A stretch of 64,000 bases of DNA from Solanum dulcamara (Eukaryota > Streptophyta > Magnoliopsida > Solanales > Solanaceae): assembly GCF_947179165.1 (NCBI RefSeq), contig NC_077245.1, positions 52,744,286-52,808,285 of the forward strand, read 5' to 3'. The notes under the pieces were generated by a model, which was not told the origin of the DNA, did not search any database, and saw nothing but the letters and a program-made list of their open reading frames with translations. Position numbers and translations under genes: made by a program. This document shows positions 43,571 through 56,388 of this stretch, piece after piece. The first letter of the stretch is position 1. The number at the start of each line of letters is the position of its first letter.

Positions 43571-44740
43571 ATCGTCGTGTCACACCTAGAGCCTAGATTG
43601 GATTGTGACACATAATCATTTCATTAAACCTCATAAATCAACAACTAGATAAATGAACTAAGTCAATGAAATCAAATACTTTGCGTGATTGCAAAATAAA
43701 GTCATAACTCTGAAATATTTTTCCAATTGTGACCACAACCTTTACTTACTTTTTCAGTCTTTAAATTTATATAGATATAAATAACAATAAAACAAACCTC
43801 TCTCGATTACTTTAACACTTGTCTAAAATTATGATATTAAAATTGGCTAGATATTTGCTATATTACAATGGGTACCATATCCAGATCAGACTAAACCAGC
43901 TTGTACTACTTGAACGATTATATACACTTGGTTAAGAGTCGCCATAGTGGTATCACTTTTTCCACTAATGCATAATGGTGGGATTACTAAAATTATTGGA
44001 AGCAAATATATGAAATATTTGTTGTTCAAATTATGGTTAACCTTGATTTAGTTTAAATCTTAACTATTAATTTTAACTCATGACATATGTCTCAAGGAAA
44101 ATGTGAATAATAAAAATGAAGAGGAGCTAAATCAAGTTGGATGTTTATATAAGTTATTCACTCTAGTTATCACTAACTTTACACATCCATAGATATTGTT
44201 AGAATGTATGCGTTCACCAGAACAGTAGGAACCGGGTCCCTTATCAGAAATTAGTGCAGAAACTTAAAGAATGGAGACAAAATAAATACAAAATTTTTAC
44301 GTGAAAACTCCTTTCTCTAGGGAGAAAAACCACGACCTGTCTCATAGGATTTCAGCTCAAATCTTCACTAGAACAACTGAGCCAAGATTCAGATTACAAG
44401 CTATTGTAACCTAGGAATTGTACTCATAATCCCTCTCCACTCCTTGTAACAACTCTGTTACAGACTTGAAACAATAACTCTATTGCTTCCTAAATCACTA
44501 AACTCCTAGATGATTTAGAGTTCAGATGATCTCCATAACTAGCTCTAGTTACTTCGACAAAATGGACAAAAGAGATAACAAATGAGAGTTGATCTAACTT
44601 CCTTTACAAATTAGGAAGTAGGCCTTACAAGATTAAGAACAAGAAATTACAACTCTAAAAACAAGAACAAAAACACTGATAACTCTATCAGATACTTGGT
44701 CTTCTTCAAGAGCAAATTTTTAATATTTGAGAGCATGAGG
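43571..44740. other. intergenic with LTR-like remnants
   Basis: 43583-43610 has 'gtgtcacacctagagcctag ... gtgacac'. 44200-44400 reads like the antisense end of a copia LTR ('ttttacgtgaaaactccttt', 'gagaaaaaccacgacctgtc'). No coding region or complete element is seen. Confidence 0.35.
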
Positions 44741-45110
44741 TTGTATGAATATTCCTTTTCAGATTCAAAAAGGCAAGTGGGAAAATATTGTGAAGACTGT
44801 ATATATCACCGATATACCATGTACTGGACGATTTGTATTGGTTAGACAACTGGTCTTTTGCACTGGAACTCGGCCGCGTACATACAGACCTACAGACTTG
44901 GCAGAATCTGTTATGTACTATTTGTCTGCTGTCGTTATCAGTAAGAAGTCCTCAAAGGGACCAAGTCCTCTACATGTTCCCTGAGTTTGTCAAATCATCA
45001 AAACCGACTTCAAGAGCATTATCAGATTAGATAGCTCAAAGATTACCCACTATATCATCTTTCGTTTCATATTCACACGCCATTGTCACTATCTTAAACG
45101 CAACCTCCTC

Positions 45111-45118
45111 TATATATA
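45111..45118 (+). promoter_or_regulatory. TATA box of the beta-xylosidase gene
   Basis: TATATATA in 'cctcctctatatataccc', 134-141 bp upstream of the start codon, gives a predicted transcription start near 45140-45145 and a 5' UTR of about 110 nt. Confidence 0.65.
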
Positions 45119-45157
45119 CCCTTCTAATTCTCCTCAATCGCTCCAAGCCAACAAAAT

Positions 45158-45172
45158 ATGTTAAGTCAGTAA
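45158..45172 (+). promoter_or_regulatory. short uORF in the beta-xylosidase leader
   Basis: ATG TTA AGT CAG TAA (four codons) lies between the predicted transcription start and the main ATG, and is out of frame with it. If the leader starts at about 45140 it would be scanned first. Effect unknown. Confidence 0.45.
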
Positions 45173-45214
45173 TACCAATATTATACATTCTTACAATTAT
45201 TATTTTCATTGCTA

Positions 45215-45245
45215 ATACATACATACATACATACATACATACATA
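45215..45245. repeat. (CATA)n microsatellite in the 5' UTR
   Basis: About 7.5 units of ATAC/CATA end 6 bp before the start codon of the beta-xylosidase gene. Confidence 0.95.
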
Positions 45246-45251
45246 ATAATT

Positions 45252-48200
45252 ATGAGTCAAAAATATTCTAGTAGTACTTGTTTTATTCTTCGTTTTATCC
45301 TTGTACTCCATACGTTTGCTTATTCCGGCGATTCACGGCGGCCGTTTGCATGCGACCCAGCAAATGCAGGGACACGAAACCTGCGTTTCTGCAAAGCGTC
45401 GCTGCCAATACACGTGCGTGTTCAGGACTTAATAGGACGATTAACATTGCAGGAGAAGATTAGATTGCTGGTGAACAATGCTGCACCAGTGGAAAGGCTT
45501 GGTGTTAATGGCTATGAGTGGTGGTCGGAGGCACTTCACGGCGTCTCCAACACCGGCCCTGGTGTTAAGTTTGGTGGCGCCTTCCCTGGCGCCACCATCT
45601 TCCCTCAAGTCATTACTACTGCGGCTTCCTTTAACGCCTCCTTGTGGGAACAAATTGGCCGGGTAAAGTTTTATTTTAATACTCACGGCTTTTAATTTAG
45701 ATATATCCACATTAAAATCAACTTTTGTGGCACTCCTTATCTTATCGAAATATGTTTATTCACCTTTAGCTAAATATAAAAAAGAATTTGATGTTCTGTT
45801 GCTATCACTACGTAGAAAAAGAATCCTTTACGTGAAAATGACTTGATAAATTGAGATGGGCATTACTGAAATTATTGTTTTTTTATTAAAATTTTCTATT
45901 GAAAAGTATTTACGGGCCATTTCCACAAATTTGCATTTTCACAGTGAGTTGATTTAGTGGAAATGAGTGAGAAAATTTATAACACAAATTTTTTACTCAT
46001 TCGCGGTGACAAAAAAACTTCTTCTCTAATAATGTCAATATCATGGATGAACTCTACGTATGAATAGGATAAGATATTTCAATTATTCCCATGTTGTAAT
46101 AGTTTTGTAGACTTTAATGTTTGATAATTAAACCGATTTCCTTCCTCAACATATATTTAGAGAAATTTGAAAATTGAACTTCATCATATAAAATGAGATG
46201 AACCTGCAGTATTATGTAGTTTCTTTATATAGGTGTGTTTTAATACTCTTTAATTGGTTAGAAGACAATGGTCACAGATCACCAATACAGCTAAGTGTTT
46301 TGTTTGTGTCATGAATAGCAGTCTAATTTTCAGCAGGTTAGGTACACATGTGACTGATAGACTGAAAGTGTCCAATACTGACCGTTATATATATACACAC
46401 TCTTATAACTGTCGTGTGATGAGCTGCTTATGCATTATCATTTAACATATTGTCATTGGTCGATGGTTATACATTTAGTTTTTTTCCTTTCAACAATACC
46501 GTGGATTTCATCATACTTTAAAGATGGTATTATAATATCTTTTCAGTCGCATCTTCATTCTATTTATGTTGGATTGAATAAGTGACATTTATCATATTTA
46601 AAATAATAAGTATCACCATCCAAATATTTAAATAGGTACTGTTATCTATAAATCAAAATAAAACCCTTTATAAATTTTCTATTATTTATTTTTTGAAAAG
46701 ATATTCCAGTTTTCGTAAAGTTTTTAGAAGAGGGGAAAAATAATAGCTATAAATTTCTAATAATAATAATAGAATAAAGAAAGGATAAGCTTTTGCCCAT
46801 ACCTACACATGCTTAAATGTTTTGTTGTGTGGTCAAAATTTTTAAAAAGAAAAAATAGGATCAAAAGCAACTCTTGCACTGGCAGTGGGTGGAAAATGGG
46901 GAGATTCTGTGGTCATGATATCGATATTTACTAATTTAATGATTTTTTCCCTTTTATTTTCTTGTACTTTCTTTTGGGAATCATGTAAAGGGTTAGGAAG
47001 GAAAAAAACAATTGGTGAAATATATATTTCAAACAGGTACCTAACACCATGAAAAGTTATATGAAAATGGCTTCTAATTCTTGAAATAATAAACTAATAA
47101 AATAAAACTCGTCCAAAATATCTCTACAAATACAAAAATACATAAAAACCGAAATCAAAGATGTCAAAACTCATCTTAAAACAAAAATTAGTTGGCAAAA
47201 CTGCCATTTACGCACACACATATATGGAGAAAGAGAGAGAAGTAAAAAACGCAAAGAGTTTATGTTTAGAAAGAAAACGTCAAAGAATTAGTTCAGAAAG
47301 AAAACATCAAAAAATTCAGGTAAAGAAATTAAACGTCATAGAATTTAAGTTTAACAAAGAAAAACGTCAGAATTAGTTTAGAAAGAAAACGTCAAAAAAT
47401 TTAAGTAAAGAAATTAAACGTCATAGAATTTAAGTTAACAAAGAAAAACGTCAGAATTAGTTTAGAAAGAAAACGTCAAAAAATTTAAGTTAAGAAATAA
47501 AACGTCAAAGAATTTAAGTTTACAAAGAAAACGTCAAAGCTGTCGTTCATATCCAAGTTGAGGGAGTTGCTATCATTTTCCTTCTCTCTATATCACTATG
47601 AGGTGCTCATGCAGATATGATGGACCACATCCCACATGTACCTTTAATGTTTATGGATATTCAAATTTAAATAATTTACCAATTATTATCTATCTTCTAT
47701 CCTACTGGATATGGTAAGTGGTTGAAAAGTAATCAGAAAATAGGAATCCCTATTTACATAATTAAGTAACTAATCACAAGCATTACACCCCTTCAAATAA
47801 ATAGTGTATTTTTATTTTTTTTAAATAAATAGGGTATTAATTAGGTGGATAAGAATAGGTATTTAGACAATTCAACTTTTCAATTCTGAATTTTCCATTT
47901 TTAATATAATTATTGTCAAGTGTTACTTCAATAATAATTCGTAGTAAAACGAGTGAAACATTAAATTGAATATTTATATCATGTCACACGGACAACACCT
48001 AAGTATTTATATGATATAATGTAGAGTGAATTGTACGAAACATGAGAGTATAGTATTGGGATAAAGGTATAGGCTACAGCCAGATTCAAATATATCCATT
48101 TAATTATCTTTGGAAGTGAATGACTTTACCGAGCAATTAAATGAAGATAGCTAACGGGATTATGTTGTCTTACTTCTAATAAGTAATTTATTTCTAAGAC

Positions 48201-51200
48201 GTAGAGTTCCAAAAATAATATTACAGCTGCAAATTCCTAATTTGATGTCCTTTTTCTTCAAGTTGACGCAGCCATATATAAAAAGTAGGCGCAACCTTTA
48301 TTTTTTTTTTGTTGTCATTGCATGGAAAAGTAAGTACAAATGAAAATTGGGACAAAACTTGTTAATAGGTGGTCCCATCACATGTATAATTAAGTTAAAG
48401 CTTAGTGCTTAACCAACCGTCTTATTTGTTGTCGCAACTTGTTTGCGTGTAAACTTTGTCTTAAGAGTTAAGGGTCCAATTCACAATTTTTTCCTTAAAA
48501 TGTCTTATCTTTCACTTAGTTTCCTCTTTCTTTCGGATTTTTCGACTAATTAAATTACATCACTTTCTTTAATTAAGGTCCTAGTAAGGAGCCAGAGATC
48601 GAGAATTTTTTCGATTTTTTCAAAGAAGCCTACAAGAGAAATTATTGTCAATGACAGACAAACGTTGATCTACCAAAAAAATTGGTTAGACTCTAGAGAT
48701 CAAAGAAGTCAAATAGCAATTTGGTATAATAAACATATTTTTAGTTTAAGATCACAATATTCAAAAAACTTATTCTAATATTAATCAAACCGAGAGACAC
48801 ATATATAATGAAATGGAGGGACCGGAGTAGTAAACTTGGTGGAACAATATAATAACATGATGAAGTATAATAATGATTAATTAACATGATAGTATTTGTT
48901 TTGATATATGTTATATAATCAGGTGGTTTCTGACGAAGGAAGAGCCATGTATAATGGAGGAGCAGCAGGACTAACATTTTGGAGTCCAAATGTAAATATA
49001 TTAAGAGATCCAAGGTGGGGACGGAGCCAAGAAACACCAGGTGAGGACCCTCATTTGGTTGCACAATATGCCGTTAGCTACGTAAAAGGACTACAAGGAG
49101 GAGGCGGTAGTGGCAATACCCGCTTGAAGGTGGCCGCTTGCTGCAAGCATTACACTGCTTATGATCTTGATGATTGGAATGGCTATGATCGCTACCACTT
49201 CAATGCTAAGGTAACCATATCTTATTACTAATTATTAATTATTAATTAATACTAGGACTACTTTGACTTCCTTATCTATTTAATTAATTAATTTTTCCTT
49301 ATCCTTTCATGGAATTGACATTTGAGACCAATTTTTTTTGCTTGCACGGAACTTCACCTTGAAAAGACATGCTAAGAAGTAATATTTCGTATCTCGATAA
49401 GAATATAGCTTTTTCTGGAAAATATATATATGTGTGGCGGAGTGTATAAACATTTGTATATATATTTATTCACAAATTCATTAAGTATTTATAATTATTT
49501 GACTGAAAAATCAATTATTATAATGATATGCATAAACTTTAAATTCTATATCCGTCATTTATTAGCTGTTGTTCTCATATTATTATTAATATTATCATTT
49601 ATTCTTTTTCTCTTGTTTTTAAGTGTTGCAAATTCACATACTCGTCCGCCAAATTATAGAAGAGGGAAATAATCTTGAAGATTTTTTTTATTATTTGAAA
49701 TGTGAAGGTAAGCATGCAGGACTTAGAGGACACGTACAATGTGCCATTCAAGGCATGTGTGGTTGAAGGTAATGTAGCGAGTGTGATGTGCTCTTACAAC
49801 CAGATCAACGGAAAGCCATCGTGTGCTGACCCTACTCTCCTCCGTGACACAATTCGTGCCCAATGGCACCTTAACGGGTCTTTCTCTATTTCTCTCTACT
49901 AATTTCCAATATCTTACAAACTAGCAGGCCTATTATATTTATTAATAACACCCTAATATCTCATGTGATTAACTATCTCATTATTGTAATATAAAAATAA
50001 TGGGATAAATAATCTTGTTACTAATTACTAATATTCAATTCCTAACTAAACACATGATAAAATAATTTGGTTGAATTCATCGGTGGCCCCTTAAAGTTGG
50101 CATCAACTTTCACGTAGACACTTTAATTATGTTTTGTTCATTTTAGACACCTCATATTATGTTCTATTGTGGCATTTTGACACATTTTGCAAATCAACTA
50201 AAATTACAAAATATGTGTAATCCACTCGCTGGTGATGTGGCATGCTGACTAATAAAAAGAGGACACGTCAGTTTGGTTTTAAAAAAAAAATTATAAGAAG
50301 AAGAAAGAAAAACTATTTAAACTTATTTTTAAAAAATATTTCAGTAATAAAAAAAAAACTCCTTTTCTAAAAAATTCATCTCAATCAACAGGATCTCCTC
50401 CTTACCAGAAAAAATGGAATTTCACCGGATAAAATTATGAGATTAGATCTGATTTTTCTCCAATTACTTTTTATAATTATTTTTAGAGTTAATAATTTTA
50501 ATTTTAGATAAAATATGTTTTAGTGGAAGAGAGAAAAGAAGAGATAAAGAGAGTGACAACAATGGTGGATTTCCATCTTTTTTGACGAGTTGTAGATTTG
50601 ATTTGGAATAGTACTTATCGATAGTAATTTTTCGGTGAAGTTTATTCGTGTTTTATTCTTTTACATTCTTGTAAGAAATTTTAAAATCAGTGCAGTGATA
50701 TTTTTTTTATTTTGTTCAAAATCAGAGCATTGCTATGTTTTTACAAGTTTTTTCCAAATTAATGTGATTGTCATTTGATGAATGGTGGTGGAAGGTGGAA
50801 GGTGGAAGGAGAAAGATGGAAGAAGAAGAAAGGTCAAAAAAATATTTTTTTCACAAAAAAATATTTTTCACGCTCTCAAAATGAATGCAATACACGCACT
50901 CTGCCAACTCAGCAAAAAGTGTCAAAATGACACAGCGAAGCATGACATAAGGTGTCTAAAATGAACAAAGTCTAGTTAAAACGTCTAAGTGAAAGTTAGT
51001 GCCAACTTTAGTGGGCCACCGATGAGTTTAGCCAAATAATTTTGCATTTTATCTCGGGAGTCATCATTTTCAAGCTAAGAATGTTTCAATCCGTTGGAAA
51101 AAATATACCGCATATATTGATGCTTGTGTAGTCATCCAGTGACGGATCCAGATTGAAAATAATGTTTGTGGCCCAAGTTTGAGAGTCTAGTACCACTAGG

Positions 51201-54200
51201 CTATCTCTCCTCTTTAATTTAAATGGTTCAAAATTAATATATGTATAAAATATAGAAAATCTATCCTATATATGCTAAGTAATTTTTTTATCGAGGGGGT
51301 TGGAGTTAACTCCTTGTACATCAGTTGATATGACTATGGCACTGTCAGGATGAAATTAAGCTCTCTATCAAAATTAATTAATACTCGTACCAAATTTTGA
51401 TGACGTACCATAAACTTACTCCATTCTAATTATTCCTCTTTTTATTTGAGCTACTTGCTTTGTAAATAGTGTTCTGTTGTAAGAATAATTTGTTGCCTTG
51501 TAAAACAGATACATCGTATCAGATTGTGATTCTGTTGGAGTTCTATTCGATATGCAACATTACACCCGTTTCCCTGAAGATGCTGCAGCGGACACTATTA
51601 AAGCTGGTTCGTTACTGTTGTTTCCCTTAATATGTGAATGAAGATATGACGATTGTTGATGGATGGTCGTATATATACATGTGAATTATATCAGATACAT
51701 GTATTTGAGATAATAGAGAGAGAGAGGAGAGTGGCGAGCAAGACAAGAGAGAGCCAAGTAAGAGAGTCATACATGTGAATCCACTTAAATATTGTGCATT
51801 TAGAACAAATTCAACATAATTTTAACTCCATGTATTCGAGATACATGTGAACGTATCTAGATCAGATATATGTGGACAAAGTCTAAAATCTATTAAAATT
51901 TATAATATTATAAACTAACATGTATCTAAGAAATTAAATCCTAAAGTAGTGATATTTCTGTAATATGACATTTATCGATGTTTGGTCGTATGTATATATA
52001 GGGTTGGATTTGGACTGTGGGCCTTTCCTAGCCATCCACACAGAGCAGGCCGTACGTACAGGCAAAGTTTCAGAATTGGAAATCAACTATGCTTTAGCCA
52101 ATACAATTACGGTCCAGATGCGTCTAGGAATGTTCGATGGGCCAAATGGACCTTATGCAAATTTGGGGCCACGAGATGTCTGCACTCCCGCCCATCAACA
52201 GTTGGCCCTGCAAGCTGCTCGTGAAGGCATAGTTCTTCTCAAAAATATTGGACGGGCTCTCCCACTGTCCCCTCAGAGACACCGGACTGTTGCTGTTATT
52301 GGGCCCAATTCAGATGCTACACTTACCATGATTGGCAATTATGCTGGTAAGACTTTACTTTTAGTCTACTATTGAACATGCTTGGATTGAGTTATTTTAA
52401 GGATTTTTAAATTAAAATAATTTTTAATTATTTTTGAAGTGCTTGAATAAATTTAAAAAATGCTTATAAATATTTAATTTTAGGCTAAAATGATAAAAAT
52501 AAGTTAAAAGCAATAAGTTAGAATTTTTTAACTTATGATTTTTGATTTATAAGTCAGTAACTAAAAGTCAATTCAAACAAGCTCTTAGTCTCTCTTCTTA
52601 TATATTATAAAAAAAATAAATTGCAAAGTGGAATTGATCTTGCATAAATTAATACCAAGGTTTTAGGAATATGTAAGATTTTTTGTACAAAATGTGATAG
52701 CTACTGACTTGAATATATCATCCCGTCTTTGACATTTTTGAAAAATCGTGGTGGCCCAAGTTTCTCACTAGCTAGCTAGCTCCCCCCTCTTCTCAACAGC
52801 GGCGGATGCAGGATTTTCCTCGAGGGTACAAAATATAAGAAAGTAAATAAAGATAGTACCATAATAAACGAGGCAGGATGACTAAAGGAAAGGGCGAAAG
52901 GCTAACTTTAATCCCTAAATTTTAACTCACTCTATCATGTCCTTTTAACATTTCTTCCCCTTTTTGTCCTGTACCATCGAGTTTTTCTAAAAAATTTTTT
53001 TTTACAGTTTTGAAATATGTTTTTAATTTTTTAACAAATCACTTATTTGGAAACACGTTTAAAAGACCAAACACATTTAAGAACATGAAGAGACTATCAG
53101 ATTGTTTCTTTAGAAAATGTAATTTTCATAATTTTAATTCTATGCATGAAAGCACAAACTTTTTTCATTGAAAATCTTCAATCTTTTCATAAATATCTAT
53201 AGTAATATTTATACTTTTAAAATTAAAGGATATAAAAGAATTTTAAATAGTAATAAAATTTCATATCTATTTTTGTAATGTTTAAAATGTTGAACTGAAG
53301 ACGTCATGTATTTAACATGGGTTAGTTAAACAAAGAGAAAGCTAATAAAATATATAGTATGTTGTAATTTTAGGATAATATTAGTTGGCTATATAATAAA
53401 AATAAATTAATTTGTATTTGATTTGAAAAATATTCTTTTTTAAAAAAAATTGAATTGAAGAAAATACTTTTTTAAAGAAAAATAAAGATAAATATTATAA
53501 TGTAACTATATGAATATTGTATATATTTTTTATGTTGTTCAAAAATTACTCAGTAACCACGTGACTCATTTCCTTTCATAAACTTTATTGTTATTGGGAA
53601 CAATGTGTAGAGAAATTTTTTTATAAATTCAAATACATAATGACGATTAAATTAGACGTGTTCAAATAAATTAACAAAAATACTTTATCATAATTAAGCA
53701 TAAAATTAAGAACACAAATATCAGTGAGGTAGCTTACTTTTATCCTATGTAAGATAGTTGTGACCCCTGGGCAATGACCATATGTAAAAAGGGAAATTTT
53801 TTTTAAAAAAACGTGAATAGGAATGGAAATAGCGATCTCTTCCAGCATTAGAACACACATGACCACTGAACCAAGCTTCAAGATTGTGTTAAAAGGGTTC
53901 ATTTTATAATATATAAATTTAATATACATTACAATGTAATTTTCTGGCTAAAGGTGTTCGGATGAAACCCCAACCACCACCTAGTTCTGGCCCTGCTTCT
54001 CAATTTATCTTGTCCAAATAAGAATGTTATTAATTTTTAATATGCTTGCATGAATTGTACTTCAGCACATAAATTGGCACATTTGTTATGTTCTGAATTC
54101 TCATTATATTAAAATAAAGTGGCGTTTCTTTCTAATTTTCCTGTTCTGGGTTATATATAGGTGTTCCATGTGGTTATATATCTCCATTACAAGGAATATC

Positions 54201-55895
54201 AAGATATGCAAGGACAGTTCACCAGCAGGGATGCATGGGAGTAACTTGTCCAGGGAAGCAACAATTTGGATTAGCGGAAGTGGCTGCGAGGCACGCGGAC
54301 GCCACTGTGTTAGTAATGGGGCTTGACCAATCCATCGAAGCAGAAGCTAGGGACAGAGTTAGCCTTCTTCTGCCAGGATACCAACAGGAACTCATTTCTA
54401 GGGTAGCTATGGCTTCTAGAGGCCCCGTAGTGTTGGTTTTGATGTCCGGCGGCCCCATCGATGTTACATTCGCCAAAAATGATCCTCGTGTTTCGGCTAT
54501 TCTTTGGGCTGGCTACCCGGGCCAGGCTGGTGGAGCTGCCATTGCTGATGTTCTATTTGGGACAGCCAACCCAGGTATGTATATATACTTATATCACTTT
54601 CAGTGGGATAGTCGTCCAAGGGTAAGATTAGACATGTAGAACCACTTATCTTTTGAAAATTAGAATTAGAAACCACTCCCATCATTTCAATTTGTTTGAC
54701 ATATTTTAACTTGAAACCGAATTTTGAATCTTAATAAACTTAAATTAAAGATGTGTTAAAATATATTAAAATATCTTTAATTTGGTCATCTTAACATGTC
54801 AAATCTAAAGTTTAAATTAAAAATTACTTAAAAACAGAAAATGGTTAATATTTTTTTAAAAAGGACAAAAAAAAAAAAAGGAAGTCAAACGAATTGAAAC
54901 CGAAAAAAAAAAACTTTTATTTTTTTTTGCTTTTCAAAGTATAACATAAAGAACATATCTTTTATCTTTCAATTAGAGATATCTTTTCAATATTCAAAAG
55001 CAAAAGATGACATTTTTTTCTCGATTGGGTACTTGTCACTAGGAAGACTATCCAATCAAAAGCACCAAACTTGAAAGAAGTTAAAACTGCAATAACCATC
55101 AATTCTTGTTCTTCTCTCTAGCTCATTTAATGTATGGAAACTCATTATGAAAAAAACAGAACAGAGAATCGAAGTGCAGTGATTGTGGTATATAGAAATA
55201 AGATGTGGATGAGTAAAAAGATTACTATATCTATATTGTATTTATTTTACTTGATGATACAATAATACTTTGGAAATTTGCATATTTCAGGGGGGAAGCT
55301 TCCAATGACATGGTATCCACAAGATTATGTAGCTAAAGTGTCCATGGCAAACATGGACATGAGAGCAAATCCAACAAGAGGCTATCCTGGTAGAACCTAC
55401 AGATTCTACAAAGGCCCCACGGTATTCCCATTTGGGGCTGGCTTTAGCTACACAAGATTCAGCCAGCACTTAGTCTCCGTGCCAAGCACTGTTTCAGTGC
55501 CAACTCTTCATTCTCATCTTGTAACGAACATCACAACAACATTAATGAAAAAGAAAGCAGTGAGAACAATTCATACCAATTGTGAGTCACTTGATTTAAA
55601 CATGCACATTGATGTGAAAAACATGGGGGACATGGATGGAACACACACGGTCCTCATTTTCTCAACCCCACCTGATCACGCGGAGACAAAACAATTAGTC
55701 GCATTTGAGAAAGTTCATGTCGTGGCTGGGTCTAAGCAGAAAGTCAAGATCAACATGAATGCCTGCAAACACCTTAGTGTAGCCGATGAATACGGAGTTC
55801 GAAGAATTTACATGGGAGAACACAAAATCCACGTTGGTGACGACCTCAAACATTCTATAACCTTCCAACCTTCATTGGAGGAGATCAAAGTCTAA
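45252..55895 (+). CDS. BXL1: GH3 beta-D-xylosidase / alpha-L-arabinofuranosidase, BXL1-like
   Basis: Secreted cell-wall enzyme that removes xylosyl and arabinosyl residues from arabinoxylan and arabinan. Exons: 45252-45662, 48923-49210, 49708-49877, 51509-51606, 52002-52346, 54161-54574, 55291-55895. All junctions are GT-AG with matching phases, sum 2331 nt (776 aa), close to Arabidopsis BXL1 (about 774). A hydrophobic signal peptide covers about residues 1-25. The GH3 N-terminal barrel includes [21 protein letters not shown] and [18 protein letters not shown] (291-299) holds the putative nucleophile D295. The GH3 C-terminal domain contains A-V-I-G-P-N-S-D and G-L-D-Q-S-I-E-A-E. The end (about 640-776) is a fibronectin-III-like domain. 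No lesion is seen. Orthology to BXL1 rather than BXL2 is judged from remembered sequence style. Introns 3, 5 and 6 carry MITEs. Confidence 0.93.
45663..48922 (+). other. intron 1 of the beta-xylosidase gene
   Basis: 3260-bp intron, donor GTAAAG and acceptor AATCAG. It contains the 84-bp-period minisatellite at 47265-47545. The rest is AT-rich and without recognised elements. Confidence 0.85.
47265..47545. repeat. minisatellite, about 84-bp period with AAACGTCA sub-repeats
   Basis: 'gaaagaaaacgtcaaaaaat' recurs at about 47296 (one variant), 47381 and 47465, a period of 84-85 bp. Each unit contains three AAACGTCA-like words spaced about 27 bp apart. It lies in intron 1. Confidence 0.9.
49878..51508 (+). 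other. intron 3 of the beta-xylosidase gene
   Basis: 1631-bp intron, donor GTCTTT (weak beyond GT) and acceptor AAACAG. It contains the 965-bp Mutator-type MITE. Confidence 0.8.
50069..51033. mobile_element. Mutator-type MITE in intron 3
   Basis: 965 bp with inverted termini GGTTGAATTCATCGGTGGCC / complement of GGCTAAACTCATCGGTGGCC. Similarity continues inward for well over 100 bp. A perfect 9-bp duplication, AAATAATTT, lies at 50060-50068 and 51034-51042. No coding capacity. Confidence 0.92.
51607..52001 (+). other. intron 4 of the beta-xylosidase gene
   Basis: 395-bp intron, donor GTTCGT and acceptor ATATAG. Two similar strings, 'tatgacgattgttgatggat' (51645) and 'tatgacatttatcgatgttt' (51964), bracket most of it. 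A GA-rich run lies at 51711-51760. Confidence 0.75.
52347..54160 (+). other. intron 5 of the beta-xylosidase gene
   Basis: 1814-bp intron, donor GTAAGA and acceptor ATATAG. It has a MITE at its start (52374-52584). The remainder is AT-rich. A 102-codon antisense open stretch (53621-53929) has no recognised content. Confidence 0.8.
52374..52584. mobile_element. degraded MITE of the GAGCCCGTTTGGATT family
   Basis: Termini 'gaacatgcttggattgagtt' and 'attcaaacaagctc' match those of 19341-19556 and 61421-61802 with several substitutions. About 211 bp. The flanking duplication is eroded. Confidence 0.65.
54575..55290 (+). other. intron 6 of the beta-xylosidase gene
   Basis: 716-bp intron, donor GTATGT and acceptor TTTCAG. 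Holds a degraded Stowaway-like element. Confidence 0.8.
54671..54903. mobile_element. degraded Stowaway-like MITE
   Basis: Left 'ctcccatcatttcaatttgt ttgacat' and right 'gtcaaacgaattgaaaccg' are imperfect inverted ends, with 'ttaacttgaaaccgaatttt' inside, as in Solanaceae Stowaway elements. The ends are eroded. Intron 6. Confidence 0.55.
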
Positions 55896-56388
55896 GAATA
55901 CTTTTAAGGACTAAGTCATATCTAGTCATGTTTTGGTTTCATTTCTTGCAATTAATAGTTTTTACTTATTTCCTTCCCCTCAGAATTAAAGCCAACAACA
56001 AGTGTAAAAAGGCTCTGTTGATTGGAAACGAGAGGGAAAGGTTAAGAATAATATTAGAGATTTGTGGGATATAATTAAGAAAAAAATTATAGCAAGTGTA
56101 TTGATTGGGTTCAACATAATCAAATGTGACATAGAAGAAGTTGTAATCATTTAAAATTTATTTGACTTAAATTCATAAATAATTCATATTATATGAAATT
56201 CAAGATATATTAATTCAAATAAATATTGTGGAATAATATAATTAAATTAATTAATTAAGTCCAATAAATATGGATTTAATTAAAATTTAATTTCATTAGA
56301 CTAGTCCATTGATATGGGCTACAAATGATGAGCCCACTTTGCTAAGCTCAATATGTCATCTCATTGTAGAGGCCCAGTGTCACGACCC
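55896..56388 (+). other. 3' flank of the beta-xylosidase gene
   Basis: Non-coding. No strong AATAAA is seen close to the stop. 56150-56388 is AT-rich and resembles the end of an LTR ('gatgagcccactttgctaag'). The transcript end could not be placed. Confidence 0.4.

Noticed and set aside
45036..45311. Antisense ORF across the beta-xylosidase start
   Set aside because: Overlaps the TATA box, microsatellite and signal peptide region antisense, with no domain.
47161..47376. 71-codon Lys-rich ORF
   Set aside because: Derived from the AAACGTCA minisatellite in intron 1 of the beta-xylosidase gene.
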